Positions 33,940-42,228 of a stretch of DNA of 64,000 bases are shown here, one piece after another. This DNA is from CBDIDH01 sp965277595 (GTDB lineage Bacteria; Planctomycetota; Planctomycetia; Isosphaerales; Isosphaeraceae): contig CBDIDH010000001.1 in NCBI GenBank assembly GCA_965277595.1, positions 2,502,363-2,566,362 of the forward strand. Reading direction: 5' to 3'. The first letter of the stretch is position 1. Each line of letters begins with the position of its first letter. The position numbers and the translations under genes were made by a program. Below the pieces are notes generated by a model that had not been told where the DNA came from, did no database searches, and saw only the letters and a list, made by a program, of their open reading frames with translations.

Positions 33940-34317
33940 ATGACGACCGCATTAACAGAATCGGTCACGCCGAAGAGATCGCCAAGCTGGCGGCTCGCGC
34001 CCGAGGGGACGATGATGAGCCGGTTGCGGCGGGCGACGGATGATCCGCCCGAGGTCTTGCCCTCGATGACGCCCGAGGAGGTCGTTCAGGCGTGCCGCGA
34101 GTTCACGGACTGGCATGTCGGCGCTGAACTTGGCCCCGCCAGCGCCGTGCTCCGGGATCACAACCTGGAGGCGTACGCGGTCGCCGGGGCGATCCGGGGA
34201 TGCCTCAAAACCCTGCATGCGGGTGATGGAAGCGATGTCCGCGAGACGATCGACTTCCTCAGTTGCCTGCTCGAACTGGACGACACGGAGCGATTGGGTG
34301 AGGACTCTGGGCTATGA
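33940..34317 (+). CDS. Small phage protein, first of a plus-strand island
   Basis: 125 aa from ATG 33940, divergent from the scaffold gene. Acidic helical core (MTPEEVVQACREFTDWHVGA, LKTLHAGDGSDVRETIDFLS). No family recognised. Coupled to the next gene by an ATGA overlap, so the pair is a true operon inside the minus-strand late region. Confidence 0.55.
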   Translation: MTTALTESVTPKRSPSWRLAPEGTMMSRLRRATDDPPEVLPSMTPEEVVQACREFTDWHVGAELGPASAVLRDHNLEAYAVAGAIRGCLKTLHAGDGSDVRETIDFLSCLLELDDTERLGEDSGL

Positions 34318-34634
34318 GCGGCGTTCGGCATCGTTGCCTGCTCTTCATCGCGACATGGGAGCCTCGCGGATCGATCCGTGGGGTTCTCTCGATCGACCTG
34401 CCGTTTCGCCCGGTCGTCGGCGATCGGATCGACGGCCTAGAGATCGTCGAGGTCGACTGGAACACCGCCGATCAGTCGTTCCGTCTCAGCACCAAGCTTG
34501 GGGCGATCGGACCGCTCGACGAGGTCAAGTCCGCGGCGATGACGCGGGCGGGCTGGATCTTGACCGTGACGCCGTGGCGGGAGTTCGCGGAGCAGCCAGG
34601 CGTGATCGCCGGCGTGAGCCCAAAGGGGCCGTAA
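34314..34634 (+). CDS. Small phage protein, unknown
   Basis: 106 aa; ATG 34314 overlaps the preceding stop. Beta-rich (GVLSIDLPFRPVVGDRIDGL, EIVEVDWNTADQSFRLS), similar in style to small nucleic-acid or protein-interaction modules, but not identified. Confidence 0.5.
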   Translation: MSGVRHRCLLFIATWEPRGSIRGVLSIDLPFRPVVGDRIDGLEIVEVDWNTADQSFRLSTKLGAIGPLDEVKSAAMTRAGWILTVTPWREFAEQPGVIAGVSPKGP

Positions 34635-34670
34635 TCATTCGAGCATGGCCAGAAGGACAGAGGTCGATCG

Positions 34671-34988
34671 ATGGAACAAACCGGCAAGATCAACGTGTAC
34701 ATCTGCAAGACCTGCCGTCACGGCACGACCACGATCAACGCCTGTGACGGCGTGACGCCGTTCATGATCCGATGCCGCAAGCTTGGATGCGATGGCATGG
34801 CCGAGTCGCTCTTCTATCGCGTTCCTCAGAATTCCTGGCCAAGCCACGAATGGTACAAGCCGGAAGGTAAGGAGTTGGCCGCCCTCGATCAATCCACCCG
34901 AGACCACGTCGATAAAGGGGGTCTTATTCTGAGGCGACTGGACGTCGCTCGCCTGGAGTATTACGGGTTCAAACTCCGGCATGGATGA
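34671..34988 (+). CDS. Small zinc-ribbon-like phage protein (GVTPF/EWYxP family)
   Basis: 105 aa, ATG 34671. Cysteines in ICKTCRH and MIRCRKLGCDG bracket a beta hairpin, and GVTPFMIRC, SHEWYKPEGKEL and HVDKGGLILR are the conserved blocks of a phage family I recognise by pattern but not by function. Probably binds zinc. Confidence 0.7.
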   Translation: MEQTGKINVYICKTCRHGTTTINACDGVTPFMIRCRKLGCDGMAESLFYRVPQNSWPSHEWYKPEGKELAALDQSTRDHVDKGGLILRRLDVARLEYYGFKLRHG

Positions 34989-35010
34989 AGCGGTTTCAGT
35001 GCAGACAGTT

Positions 35011-35199
35011 TTAGCTATCCGACTGGACCTGGAGCATGAACAGGACAGGCCCTAGCCACAGGGTGTAAGCGATCAGTTCTCCCGACTGATACCGAATACG
35101 ATCTACCACGAGGTGCCAGCTAGATAGCCGCCTGGCCACAAAGATGAACCTGTAGCCAAATAGACGGACGTTGTAGAACTCGCACAGAACCGCATTCAT
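35011..35199 (-). CDS. Small hydrophobic protein next to the portal gene
   Basis: 62 aa from ATG 35199 with AGGAG eight nt upstream. Aromatic and hydrophobic, with a possible membrane segment (LIAYTLWLGPVLFMLQV) at its C-terminus. Good ribosome site in a packed operon; function unknown. Confidence 0.55.
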   Translation of the reverse strand: MNAVLCEFYNVRLFGYRFIFVARRLSSWHLVVDRIRYQSGELIAYTLWLGPVLFMLQVQSDS

Positions 35200-35224
35200 C
35201 GTGTGTTCTCCTAGAAAAAGACGG

Positions 35225-37072
35225 TCACGCCCCCGTCTGCATCGGGAACGGGTTCTGCTGCGGCATCATCGCCGGCTGATCCTCGGTCCCGCCCTCATCC
35301 GATCCGGCCCCGGCGTCGGGCGTCGCCGCGCGTTCGGCGGCCGGCAGGCTCATCGGCGAAAGCGTTCCCGCCTCGGCCTGATCGCTCAGGGCCTTCGCCT
35401 TGGCCTCGATGACCTCGGCGATCTCCGCTTCGATCTCCTCATAGACCTGCGGCGACTGACCGGCCAGTCGCCTGCGAGCAATCCTCTGAAGCCAGAGGGT
35501 CTCCGTCACCGGGGCCTTGCCCGCCTCGGCCAGAAGCGTCTGGAAATCGGCCAGGCCCTTGGCCATGTCGTCGGCGTCGTCGAGGTCGAATTCCGAGGGA
35601 TAAACCAGGTCCGTCGCGGCCAGGTCGGCGTCGACCTTCGCGCGATCCCCCGCGTGGATCACCAGAAGCGCCAGGCGGGCGAAAGCCATTTCCAGGCGGC
35701 CCAGCGCGGCGGCGTGCCGCGCGTAGCTGGCATAGACGGCATCGTTATCGATCGCCTTGCTGAGGCCGCTCTGGGCCACGGGGTTATTGCCCGTCCCCGC
35801 CGAGCCCGACGGCTTCGTCAACCGCATCGAGCGGTCGGCCTGGTCGCGAAGGTCGTCCTTGTTCTTGCGGATCGACTCAGCGCCCCCCTTGGGGAAGTCG
35901 ACGACCTCGAATCCCTCGTATGTCGCGCTGCCCCCCTGAGTATTTTTCTTCTTGGGCAGGAGCCAACCCGGCCCGATCGGGATCGAGCCATCTTCCTTGA
36001 CATAGTCCTCCGGTCCCTGGAGCAAGGGGAACGCCTGGATCGTGTCCGAGAGGATCAGCTCGCTATCGCGGTTGTAATACTCGCGCTGAAGGATCGCCGC
36101 GGCCTCATAGAAGCTGTGGCCGACATTGCGCTCGCGGACCTTCCTGCGGAAGAAGACGCGGCGGACGGGAACCTCGCCGTAAGGGTTCTCGCCCGAGGCG
36201 AGGATCGTCCCCCGGCACGAGGCGACGAACCAGAAGTCCTCGCTCCAGTAGCGGAACCGGTCGCGATGGTCGAGCGCTCGGGGCGGCATCGCGTAAGGAT
36301 GATTTCCCGGCTTGTCGAGCCCCTGGGCCTTCTGCTCATCAGGGTCGGGCTCGGCCCCCTCGTCGTATTCCAGCAGGAGGATCTCGGCATACGATCCATC
36401 GGGCTTGAGCCGCCACCAGAGCACGTTCTCGGGCAGGGCGTAGCTCGCCACGGCGCGGCCCAGGTTGAGCCGCCGCTCATCGGCGCGGCTCTCGACGGCT
36501 TCCCCCTCGGGAGCGGGCGGGCGGTCGCACATGATGTCGAGTTGCCCCAGAGCCAGAAAGACCGGAGCGACGTCCTGCGCGAACCAGTCATCAGCCGGGG
36601 TGCCCCTGCCGTCAACGTCCTTCCACCAGTCGGCGAGGGTCTTCGGGCCGTCGCGGCGGACCTCCTTGGAGTAGATCTTGGCCAGGTGCGTCTCGATCCC
36701 CTCGGCGACCATTGACGGGGTTGGCGTGCGGGCGCGGCGCAGCTCGTAATCATCGACGCCCGCGTAGAGGCCGCTGTCGACGTCCGCCGCGCCGCCGAAG
36801 CCGTTGCCGCCATATCCGGCGCCGCTGTTGGCGTATCCGCCGTAGCCCCCCGCCGCGTTGATCTCCTGCGGCGAGGGGTACTCCCGCTTATGCCTTGTCA
36901 GGTTGCGATCGGGCAGGCCCATCTGATCGAGGCCGTAGACGGCGTTTCGATAGCGGTCGCCCCCTTCGTACGAGTCCATCATCCACCGCCAGCCGGTTTG
37001 ATGGCGGTCCCATTCTTCATGGCGACGACCGATCAAGCCGCGCACCTGGTCGATCGTAAGGTCAAGGGGCAT
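35225..37072 (-). CDS. Portal protein
   Basis: 615 aa, located between large terminase and scaffold/capsid as expected. N-terminal RRHEEWDRHQTGWRWMMDSY and the middle GPGWLLPKKKNTQGGS with the helical REYYNRDSELILSDT are characteristic of DUF4055-type/SPP1-like portals; the C-terminal half is long helices ending in a disordered Met/Pro/Gln tail (MMPQQNPFPMQTG). It forms the dodecameric DNA channel. Confidence 0.8.
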   Translation of the reverse strand: MPLDLTIDQVRGLIGRRHEEWDRHQTGWRWMMDSYEGGDRYRNAVYGLDQMGLPDRNLTRHKREYPSPQEINAAGGYGGYANSGAGYGGNGFGGAADVDSGLYAGVDDYELRRARTPTPSMVAEGIETHLAKIYSKEVRRDGPKTLADWWKDVDGRGTPADDWFAQDVAPVFLALGQLDIMCDRPPAPEGEAVESRADERRLNLGRAVASYALPENVLWWRLKPDGSYAEILLLEYDEGAEPDPDEQKAQGLDKPGNHPYAMPPRALDHRDRFRYWSEDFWFVASCRGTILASGENPYGEVPVRRVFFRRKVRERNVGHSFYEAAAILQREYYNRDSELILSDTIQAFPLLQGPEDYVKEDGSIPIGPGWLLPKKKNTQGGSATYEGFEVVDFPKGGAESIRKNKDDLRDQADRSMRLTKPSGSAGTGNNPVAQSGLSKAIDNDAVYASYARHAAALGRLEMAFARLALLVIHAGDRAKVDADLAATDLVYPSEFDLDDADDMAKGLADFQTLLAEAGKAPVTETLWLQRIARRRLAGQSPQVYEEIEAEIAEVIEAKAKALSDQAEAGTLSPMSLPAAERAATPDAGAGSDEGGTEDQPAMMPQQNPFPMQTGA

Positions 37073-37075
37073 GGG

Positions 37076-37414
37076 TTACTCGGATCGCCTGTGGTGTGCT
37101 TGCTGGTTGATGGCCTCCGCCATGTTGATCCCTTCCTTGGCGCAATACTCCGCGAGAAACCAGACGATCCCGCCGACCATTGCCGCGTTCAGTTGAGGCA
37201 TGGCCTGGGCCGAGGTGACCTCGGCGTTGGCTTCGCGGAAGGGGGGCAACCCCTTGGCGTTGAGGCAGAGTTGCAAGGCGCGATCGAGGACGGCGTAAGC
37301 GGGCGTGTCCAGCGTTTTGTCGTACTGCGGGTTCGCCGCGAGAAACGCCTTGGTCTGGGCAACGAGAGGCTCAAAGTCGTAGGCAATCGGGCAATCGGGG
37401 TGCGGGGTGATCAT
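37076..37414 (-). CDS. Small phage protein upstream of portal, unknown
   Basis: 112 aa, ATG 37414. Helical (EPLVAQTKAFLAANPQYDK, GGIVWFLAEYCAKEGINMAE) with a His-rich C-terminus. No family recognised; placed between packaging and portal genes. Confidence 0.5.
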   Translation of the reverse strand: MITPHPDCPIAYDFEPLVAQTKAFLAANPQYDKTLDTPAYAVLDRALQLCLNAKGLPPFREANAEVTSAQAMPQLNAAMVGGIVWFLAEYCAKEGINMAEAINQQAHHRRSE

Positions 37415-37483
37415 GGAATAAGGCTCGTGTTCGATCGGAAAGAAGAAGTGAGAAAGACGCCGCCCTTGCAGCTTATCGCTCGC

Positions 37484-37738
37484 CTACCAGTGAATCGTCA
37501 CCACCTGCGCCGCCGGTTGCCTGTACACCGTGTATCCCTCCTTGCGAAGGGCGTTCAGTGCCGCCGTCAGGATCGGCTCGGGAATCAAACCGATCGGCAC
37601 GTCGACCTCGCTGGCCCCTCGGATCGACGCCTTGGCGATGAGTTCATGGGCCCTCGCGACGGCCTCCGTGACGGCGTTGGGATCGGCCGCGGGAACCGCC
37701 GCGTTCGAGGTGGCCTGGCGGGCTTCGTGGGCGTTCAT
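37484..37738 (-). CDS. Small phage protein, unknown
   Basis: 84 aa, ATG 37738. Ala-rich helical N-terminus then a small alpha/beta fold (LTAALNALRKEGYTVYRQPA). Unassigned; same operon as terminase. Confidence 0.5.
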   Translation of the reverse strand: MNAHEARQATSNAAVPAADPNAVTEAVARAHELIAKASIRGASEVDVPIGLIPEPILTAALNALRKEGYTVYRQPAAQVVTIHW

Positions 37739-37766
37739 CGAATTTGGCTCCCTGGTTCAACCCGGT

Positions 37767-39086
37767 TCAAAAGACGTTTCGGCCCGGGATGTAGACGAGC
37801 CCAGGCCCCGGCCGACGTCCTTCGGGGAACTTGTGTTGCAGTCCACCCCGAAGCGCGTCCATGACATCCTCGTAAGGATGCTGAGGATCAACCGGACGAT
37901 CGATGTATTGATTCGATCGCTTGGCCCGTTTGTAGTTCGCCATCGCGTTGATCAGGTGCTGACAATCCGGGCTGACCAGCAGGGCCGGCGGCGAGCACGA
38001 GACGAACGACTCGATCAAGGTCAGCCCCGAGACGACCGAGCCGGAGTACGATGGCCAGTAATCGAGTTTCAGCCCCGCTCGACGATACTCATCCGAAACG
38101 GTTGGCCCGATCGGCGTCGAGCTGTTCCCGGCGGGGTCGGTCAATCCGACGTCGAATCGCCCTTTGCAAAGCTGGGCGGTGCGAGCAAGAATTTGAAGCG
38201 CCACGTCGTAGGCCGGAACGTTGAAGGCGTAATAGTCGCCGAAGACGGTGATGATCGGGCCGTCCTTGCCTTGGCGGATCTGAAACCAGACGGCCGCGGT
38301 GTGCACGCCGCTGTCGACCGCCAGATAGACCGGGGCCGAGGGATGATAGGCGGCCTTGACAGAGATGTGCTGGTCGCTAAAGCTCTCGAACCACTGGCCC
38401 TCTCCGGCCGCCCAGAGACCTTCCTTGAACCGCTTTCGGCGCGTCCCCGTGAGTCGATCGAGGCGGGCGATGTACGCCAGGCCGGCCTTGGTCCACCGAC
38501 CGTCTTGCCACATGGCGGGATTCGCCTTGTGCGAGGTCGGCCAGTGGACCAGGCGTTTGGCGTCAATCCGTTTTCTCAGCCAGTGCGAAGGGTCGCCTGG
38601 ATTCGTGTCACCGATCAGATAGCCAAGGGCCAGGGAACGGCCAGGCCGGTCAAGCCTGGTGCCCAGGGTATCCCAAGCCTCATCGAGGACTTCGATGGCC
38701 TCGTTGATGTAGATCAGATCCCAGGCGGTCGAGTACGCCCTGGCGGGTTCGTCCAGTCCCATCAAGACAATCTCGGAGCCGCTCGGATAGGCGTACCCCG
38801 TTCGCCCCCTCCGACTCGCCCCACGAGCCACGGACTGCATCGAGTCCTCGGCGAGAACCTCTTGCTCGTAAGTGACAAGAACGGAATCGCTCATCGAGAC
38901 CCGGGTTTGTCGGGCCATCAAGACCCGCAATCCTGGGTTATCGCGACAGAGCAGGTGGATCGTGTTGAGAATCCCGCGTGTCTTGCCCGTGCCCGCCGGA
39001 CCGACGATCAGGAGTTCCTTGGGGAGGGTCTGCTTGAGAATCCCGTCGACGAGCAGCGAGTCCACCCGTAGATCAGCGTTCACCAT
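37767..39086 (-). CDS. terL: Terminase large subunit
   Basis: 439 aa from ATG 39086 (upstream codons to 39149 lie in the small-subunit gene). Walker A is GPAGTGKT; the segment TAWDLIYINEAIEV is a Walker-B-like strand with the catalytic carboxylate (INEAIE). The nuclease half shows acidic PVYLAVDSGV and a late DP-x-YEDVMDALRGG. It packages DNA using ATP and cuts it; the small subunit gene overlaps upstream. Confidence 0.85.
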   Translation of the reverse strand: MVNADLRVDSLLVDGILKQTLPKELLIVGPAGTGKTRGILNTIHLLCRDNPGLRVLMARQTRVSMSDSVLVTYEQEVLAEDSMQSVARGASRRGRTGYAYPSGSEIVLMGLDEPARAYSTAWDLIYINEAIEVLDEAWDTLGTRLDRPGRSLALGYLIGDTNPGDPSHWLRKRIDAKRLVHWPTSHKANPAMWQDGRWTKAGLAYIARLDRLTGTRRKRFKEGLWAAGEGQWFESFSDQHISVKAAYHPSAPVYLAVDSGVHTAAVWFQIRQGKDGPIITVFGDYYAFNVPAYDVALQILARTAQLCKGRFDVGLTDPAGNSSTPIGPTVSDEYRRAGLKLDYWPSYSGSVVSGLTLIESFVSCSPPALLVSPDCQHLINAMANYKRAKRSNQYIDRPVDPQHPYEDVMDALRGGLQHKFPEGRRPGPGLVYIPGRNVF

Positions 39087-39486
39087 CGACCCGGCCCTTG
39101 TCTTCCTCGACGGTCGGCACGACGAGTTGTTTCTTGGCCTCGTCGCCAACCAGGCCCCCCTTGCCCTCCAGGCCGAGCAACTTCGTCCGTTGCTCCATCA
39201 CTTTCATGGCGGTCTCGATCGTCTTGAGGTCGCCGGACAGGGCCCTCGCCCAGAGCGTGTTGAGAAGCTTGTCGAGCCGACGAACTTCGATGGCGATGCA
39301 GTCGCGGGCGGCGGTGACCTGATCTTCCTTGAGCCGCTGGAGGATGACCTTGACGTCCTTGGAGATGGTCCCGATCGAGCAATCGAGCACCTCGGCCATG
39401 TCGCGGTAATTCAGTCCGCCGATGAGATTGGCGGCCACGGCCTTGCGTCTCGCCTCGATCGTGGCCTCATGACGTTTCGCTCGCAT
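39073..39486 (-). CDS. terS: Terminase small subunit-like HTH protein
   Basis: 137 aa, overlapping terL by 14 nt. Basic N-terminus (KRHEATIEARRKAV), a helix-turn-helix (LNYRDMAEVLDCSIGTISKD) and a long oligomerisation helix. Position directly upstream of terL makes the small terminase assignment likely; it would recognise the packaging site. Confidence 0.65.
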   Translation of the reverse strand: MRAKRHEATIEARRKAVAANLIGGLNYRDMAEVLDCSIGTISKDVKVILQRLKEDQVTAARDCIAIEVRRLDKLLNTLWARALSGDLKTIETAMKVMEQRTKLLGLEGKGGLVGDEAKKQLVVPTVEEDKGRVDGER

Positions 39487-40234
39487 CGTGTTCAGCCGCA
39501 ATATGTTCGGCGATCCACGCCTCGACGATATCCATCATCGCGCGGAACGCGGTCCCGGTATTCAGTATGCCGCTCGCCTCTTTGAACGTGAGAAGCATCT
39601 CGAAGAAGCGATCAAAATCCTCGACAGGAGCCGCGAGCCTCGCCTTCTTGATGTTGCCAAGCCGCCCCAGGGTCTCCTTGATCCGGTCGACCTCCGAGGG
39701 AATGAACAGGATGTGCAGGTCCTCGAACCGAAGCGGGTCGTCCGAGATCCGGGCGACATCGACGTTGTCCATCGTCTTGAGCATGGCGTCGTCGAGACCG
39801 CTGTAAACCTTCATCCCTAGGTCGTCGATCTCGGCCCAGATCTCCTTGAGCACCGCCGGATTGTCTGCCCCAACCAACGCGTTGTGTGAAACCTGGATGG
39901 CTCGCTTCTGGGATCGCGAAAGCGCCTCGTCGGTATAGAGGAGCAAGAGCAGCGGAACTCCCGCCTCCCGCGCCGCGTCGACGCGATGGTTTCCCGAGAG
40001 CGCGATAAACTTGCCGTCGGGACGCTTCCAGCAGAACGGCAGGGAAGACAGGTTGCCGTCTCGCTTGACGTTGGCGACAAGTTGGTCGAAGACCCGCTTG
40101 CTCATGTAGTGAGCGTTCTTGTCGACGTGCTCGATCTCACGAGGCGGCGCCACGGCGATCCGGTAAGGAGTGACGCCCTCCAGGGATTCATTGAGCGCGG
40201 AGCAGAGTTCGATCAAGCGTGCCTGGTCAGCCAT
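39467..40234 (-). CDS. ParB-like N-terminal nuclease domain protein
   Basis: 255 aa. Residues about 30-110 carry the ParB/Srx fold: YMSKRVFDQLVANVKRDGN, then LSGNHRVDAAREAG, whose GNHR is the equivalent of the GxHR nucleotide-binding motif. The C-terminal part is helical. Such ParB-like proteins are repeatedly found next to phage DNA-modification genes; here the modification-like gene is immediately upstream with a 22-nt overlap. NTP-dependent DNA binding or nuclease action is a family inference. Confidence 0.75.
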   Translation of the reverse strand: MADQARLIELCSALNESLEGVTPYRIAVAPPREIEHVDKNAHYMSKRVFDQLVANVKRDGNLSSLPFCWKRPDGKFIALSGNHRVDAAREAGVPLLLLLYTDEALSRSQKRAIQVSHNALVGADNPAVLKEIWAEIDDLGMKVYSGLDDAMLKTMDNVDVARISDDPLRFEDLHILFIPSEVDRIKETLGRLGNIKKARLAAPVEDFDRFFEMLLTFKEASGILNTGTAFRAMMDIVEAWIAEHIAAEHDASETS

Positions 40235-41514
40235 TCCCGGAGCGTCTCTTTCCAGGTGAGAGTGTTGAAGGTGCCCTCGTAATTGAGAAACTTCTTTCCG
40301 TCCTTGCCCTGGCCACGCTTGACCAGTTCGAGGACGCCTCGGTATTTCATCGAGACCGGCTTCTCGGTGAACGCGGTCGTCGAGAGCGAGCTGATCCGCG
40401 ACTCCTTGACCCGTTCTAGCGACTTGCGGGTCTGTCCGCTGACGGCGAGCATCACGATGAGCTTCGAGAGTTTCTTGTACCTCGTATGAGGGACAGCCAG
40501 GTCGGCGAGCATGTAAAGGCCGTTACCGCCGAACTTGTCGCGAGAGAACTCCATGAAGCCGACGACCTTGCCGTCGATCCGAACGCTGTACGCCCACATC
40601 CCCGAGCAGAAGAGAATGTTCTTGCCGAGATAGGCATCCTTGACGGCCGCCAGGTCCGCCGTCTTCATCGGGACGAGGATGACCTCCGAATCAGTCCTTA
40701 TCTCAAAGTCGCACCCGGCGATCGGCAGCTTCGGCAGCGGCCCCCTGGCTTTGTCGCGAAGGACCGCCGTCCGCGTGACCACGTTGGAATAGAGATAGAC
40801 GGCGTGATTGAGCCCCGACTTTTGCTGAAGCACGGGCGTCATGCCGGGCAGAATGCGATCATCGAGCCAGAGGTAGGGGCGTTCTCGCATCCAGGCCAGG
40901 AGTTCGCCGCGGCGATCGTCGTCCATCAACGGGTAGCGCGGAGCGTCCCAGGCAAAGATCTCCTGAATCCGTTTGTAGAGTCGCTCGTATCCGCCCTTAT
41001 ACGTGGGCGCGTAACAACAAAAGACGGCGTCTGGGTCACTCTCGTAGCGTCGGAAGTGCTCGAAAACATCCCCTGGAAAGAAGTCGTCGACCCGGGCTTG
41101 AACCTTGGCGATCCTCTCGATCGAACCGGCCACAAGTCGGTCAAACTGGTCGCGGTAATGGCCCCAGATCCTCTCCTGGTGCGGATTCTTGCGTTTCTCG
41201 AACGGCAGGGCGGCGAGCAATACCAGCAGCGAGGCGATCTGGCCCGCCCCACTTTTCAAGTGCGGGGCAATCCAATCGAACGCCTCTTCCTTGACCTCAA
41301 GGCGGAAAGGTCGGCCCGAGAGGTAAGCGCCCGCCGCGCACGAGTAGAGCGAAACGTCGTTCGAGTGAATCGACCTCGGCTTTCCGGTCGCGGAGATCAC
41401 CGCCTCGGCGGTGAAGTTGCCCGAGCAGCCCACGACGACATTGCGTCCCGAGAAGGCTTCGGGGGCCGACGCGAGAAATTGGCGGATCGGCCCGTTGATG
41501 GCACCTGTGAACAC
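40213..41514 (-). CDS. Putative DNA-modification protein: MTase-like N-terminus plus Mom-like GNAT C-terminus
   Basis: 433 aa from GTG 41514 (AGGAAAA upstream). The N-terminal MTase-like half has VVVGCSGNFTAEAVI, resembling motif I of the group annotated in phages as antirestriction adenine methyltransferase, and HSNDVSLYSCAAGAYLSG. The C-terminal part, from about 310, has a GNAT-type KVVGFMEFSR turn and a late KPVSMKYRGV segment reminiscent of phage Mu Mom. The second half may therefore build an unusual adenine modification. Fusion and target are inferred, not demonstrated. Confidence 0.55.
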   Translation of the reverse strand: MFTGAINGPIRQFLASAPEAFSGRNVVVGCSGNFTAEAVISATGKPRSIHSNDVSLYSCAAGAYLSGRPFRLEVKEEAFDWIAPHLKSGAGQIASLLVLLAALPFEKRKNPHQERIWGHYRDQFDRLVAGSIERIAKVQARVDDFFPGDVFEHFRRYESDPDAVFCCYAPTYKGGYERLYKRIQEIFAWDAPRYPLMDDDRRGELLAWMRERPYLWLDDRILPGMTPVLQQKSGLNHAVYLYSNVVTRTAVLRDKARGPLPKLPIAGCDFEIRTDSEVILVPMKTADLAAVKDAYLGKNILFCSGMWAYSVRIDGKVVGFMEFSRDKFGGNGLYMLADLAVPHTRYKKLSKLIVMLAVSGQTRKSLERVKESRISSLSTTAFTEKPVSMKYRGVLELVKRGQGKDGKKFLNYEGTFNTLTWKETLREWLTRHA

Positions 41515-41538
41515 GAAGATGTTTTCCTGTCTTCACTA

Positions 41539-41566
41539 TTGACAGATGCGGATTAATTGTTATGAT
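41539..41566 (+). promoter_or_regulatory. Sigma70-type promoter of the DUF488 gene
   Basis: TTGACA (41539-41544), 16-nt spacer, TATGAT (41561-41566), overlapped by two copies of GATTAAT (41550-41571 region) that could serve as operator half-sites. Divergent from the modification gene. Confidence 0.7.
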
Positions 41567-41609
41567 TAATACGTTCTGTCCAACTTCACCCTTACAGGAG
41601 GTAGTCCCC

Positions 41610-42038
41610 ATGTCCAAGCCCAAACTCTACACGGTCGGCTACTCGGGTCGAACGCCCGAGGAAATCGCGTCCCACCTCACGCGGCTCGGCGCCCACCTGG
41701 TCGACGTCCGGTTCAAGCCGTACTCGCAATGGCAGCCGCAGTGGAACCAGGCATCGCTTCAGAACTTGCTCGGCCCCCTCTATCACTGGTTCGGCTGCTG
41801 GGGCAACCGTAACTACAAAGGAGGCTCGGTCGAGATCGCCGACTACGCCAAGGGGCTCCGCGAGATCAAGGAGATCGGCGGGCCGTGCGTCCTGATGTGC
41901 ACCTGCAAGGACGCGGCGACCTGCCATCGAACGGTGCTGGCCTCGATGCTTCACGCGGACGGGTACGAGGTCGAGGAGTTGCCGCCCGTGCCGAAGAAGT
42001 CGAAGAAAGGGCCGTCGCAATCGCTTTTCTGTTTCTGA
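41610..42038 (+). CDS. DUF488 family protein
   Basis: 142 aa from ATG 41610 with AGGAGG upstream. The DUF488 core is visible: YTVGYSGRTPEEIASHL, LVDVRFKPYS and the late CVLMCTCKDAATCHRTVLA with the conserved Cys-His pattern. The family is common in bacteria and phages; no biochemical role is established. It has its own promoter and a terminator downstream. Confidence 0.8.
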   Translation: MSKPKLYTVGYSGRTPEEIASHLTRLGAHLVDVRFKPYSQWQPQWNQASLQNLLGPLYHWFGCWGNRNYKGGSVEIADYAKGLREIKEIGGPCVLMCTCKDAATCHRTVLASMLHADGYEVEELPPVPKKSKKGPSQSLFCF

Positions 42039-42123
42039 TCGAGAGCGCCGGGGTCGACTTGCACGACCCTCTGCGTCCTGGAAGGACGCCGCAAAAGCTG
42101 TCTTTGCTACCGGCGCGGTGGCG

Positions 42124-42150
42124 AAAAACCCGAAAACTTCGGCTTTTTCT
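42124..42150 (+). terminator. Intrinsic terminator after the DUF488 gene
   Basis: AAAAACCCGAA, AAC loop, TTCGGCTTTTT: a short stem of CCGAA/TTCGG followed by a T-run, with A/T complementarity extending the stem. Confidence 0.65.
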
Positions 42151-42152
42151 TC

Positions 42153-42181
42153 TGTACAACGTTGACGTATCTTGATATGAT
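42153..42181 (+). promoter_or_regulatory. Extended -10 promoter of the DUF932 gene
   Basis: TGTACA (42153-42158), 17-nt spacer, TATGAT (42176-42181) with a TGA extension directly before the -10. Lies immediately after the terminator, so DUF932 starts a new transcript. Confidence 0.55.
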
Positions 42182-42228
42182 CTAGTCTCAGTTATCCGAA
42201 ACCATCACCACTCCAGGAGGTCCGTCCG

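Noticed and set aside
35201..36715. Plus-strand ORF of 504 codons antisense to the portal gene
   Set aside because: Same GC-driven antisense openness; portal on the minus strand has clear family features.
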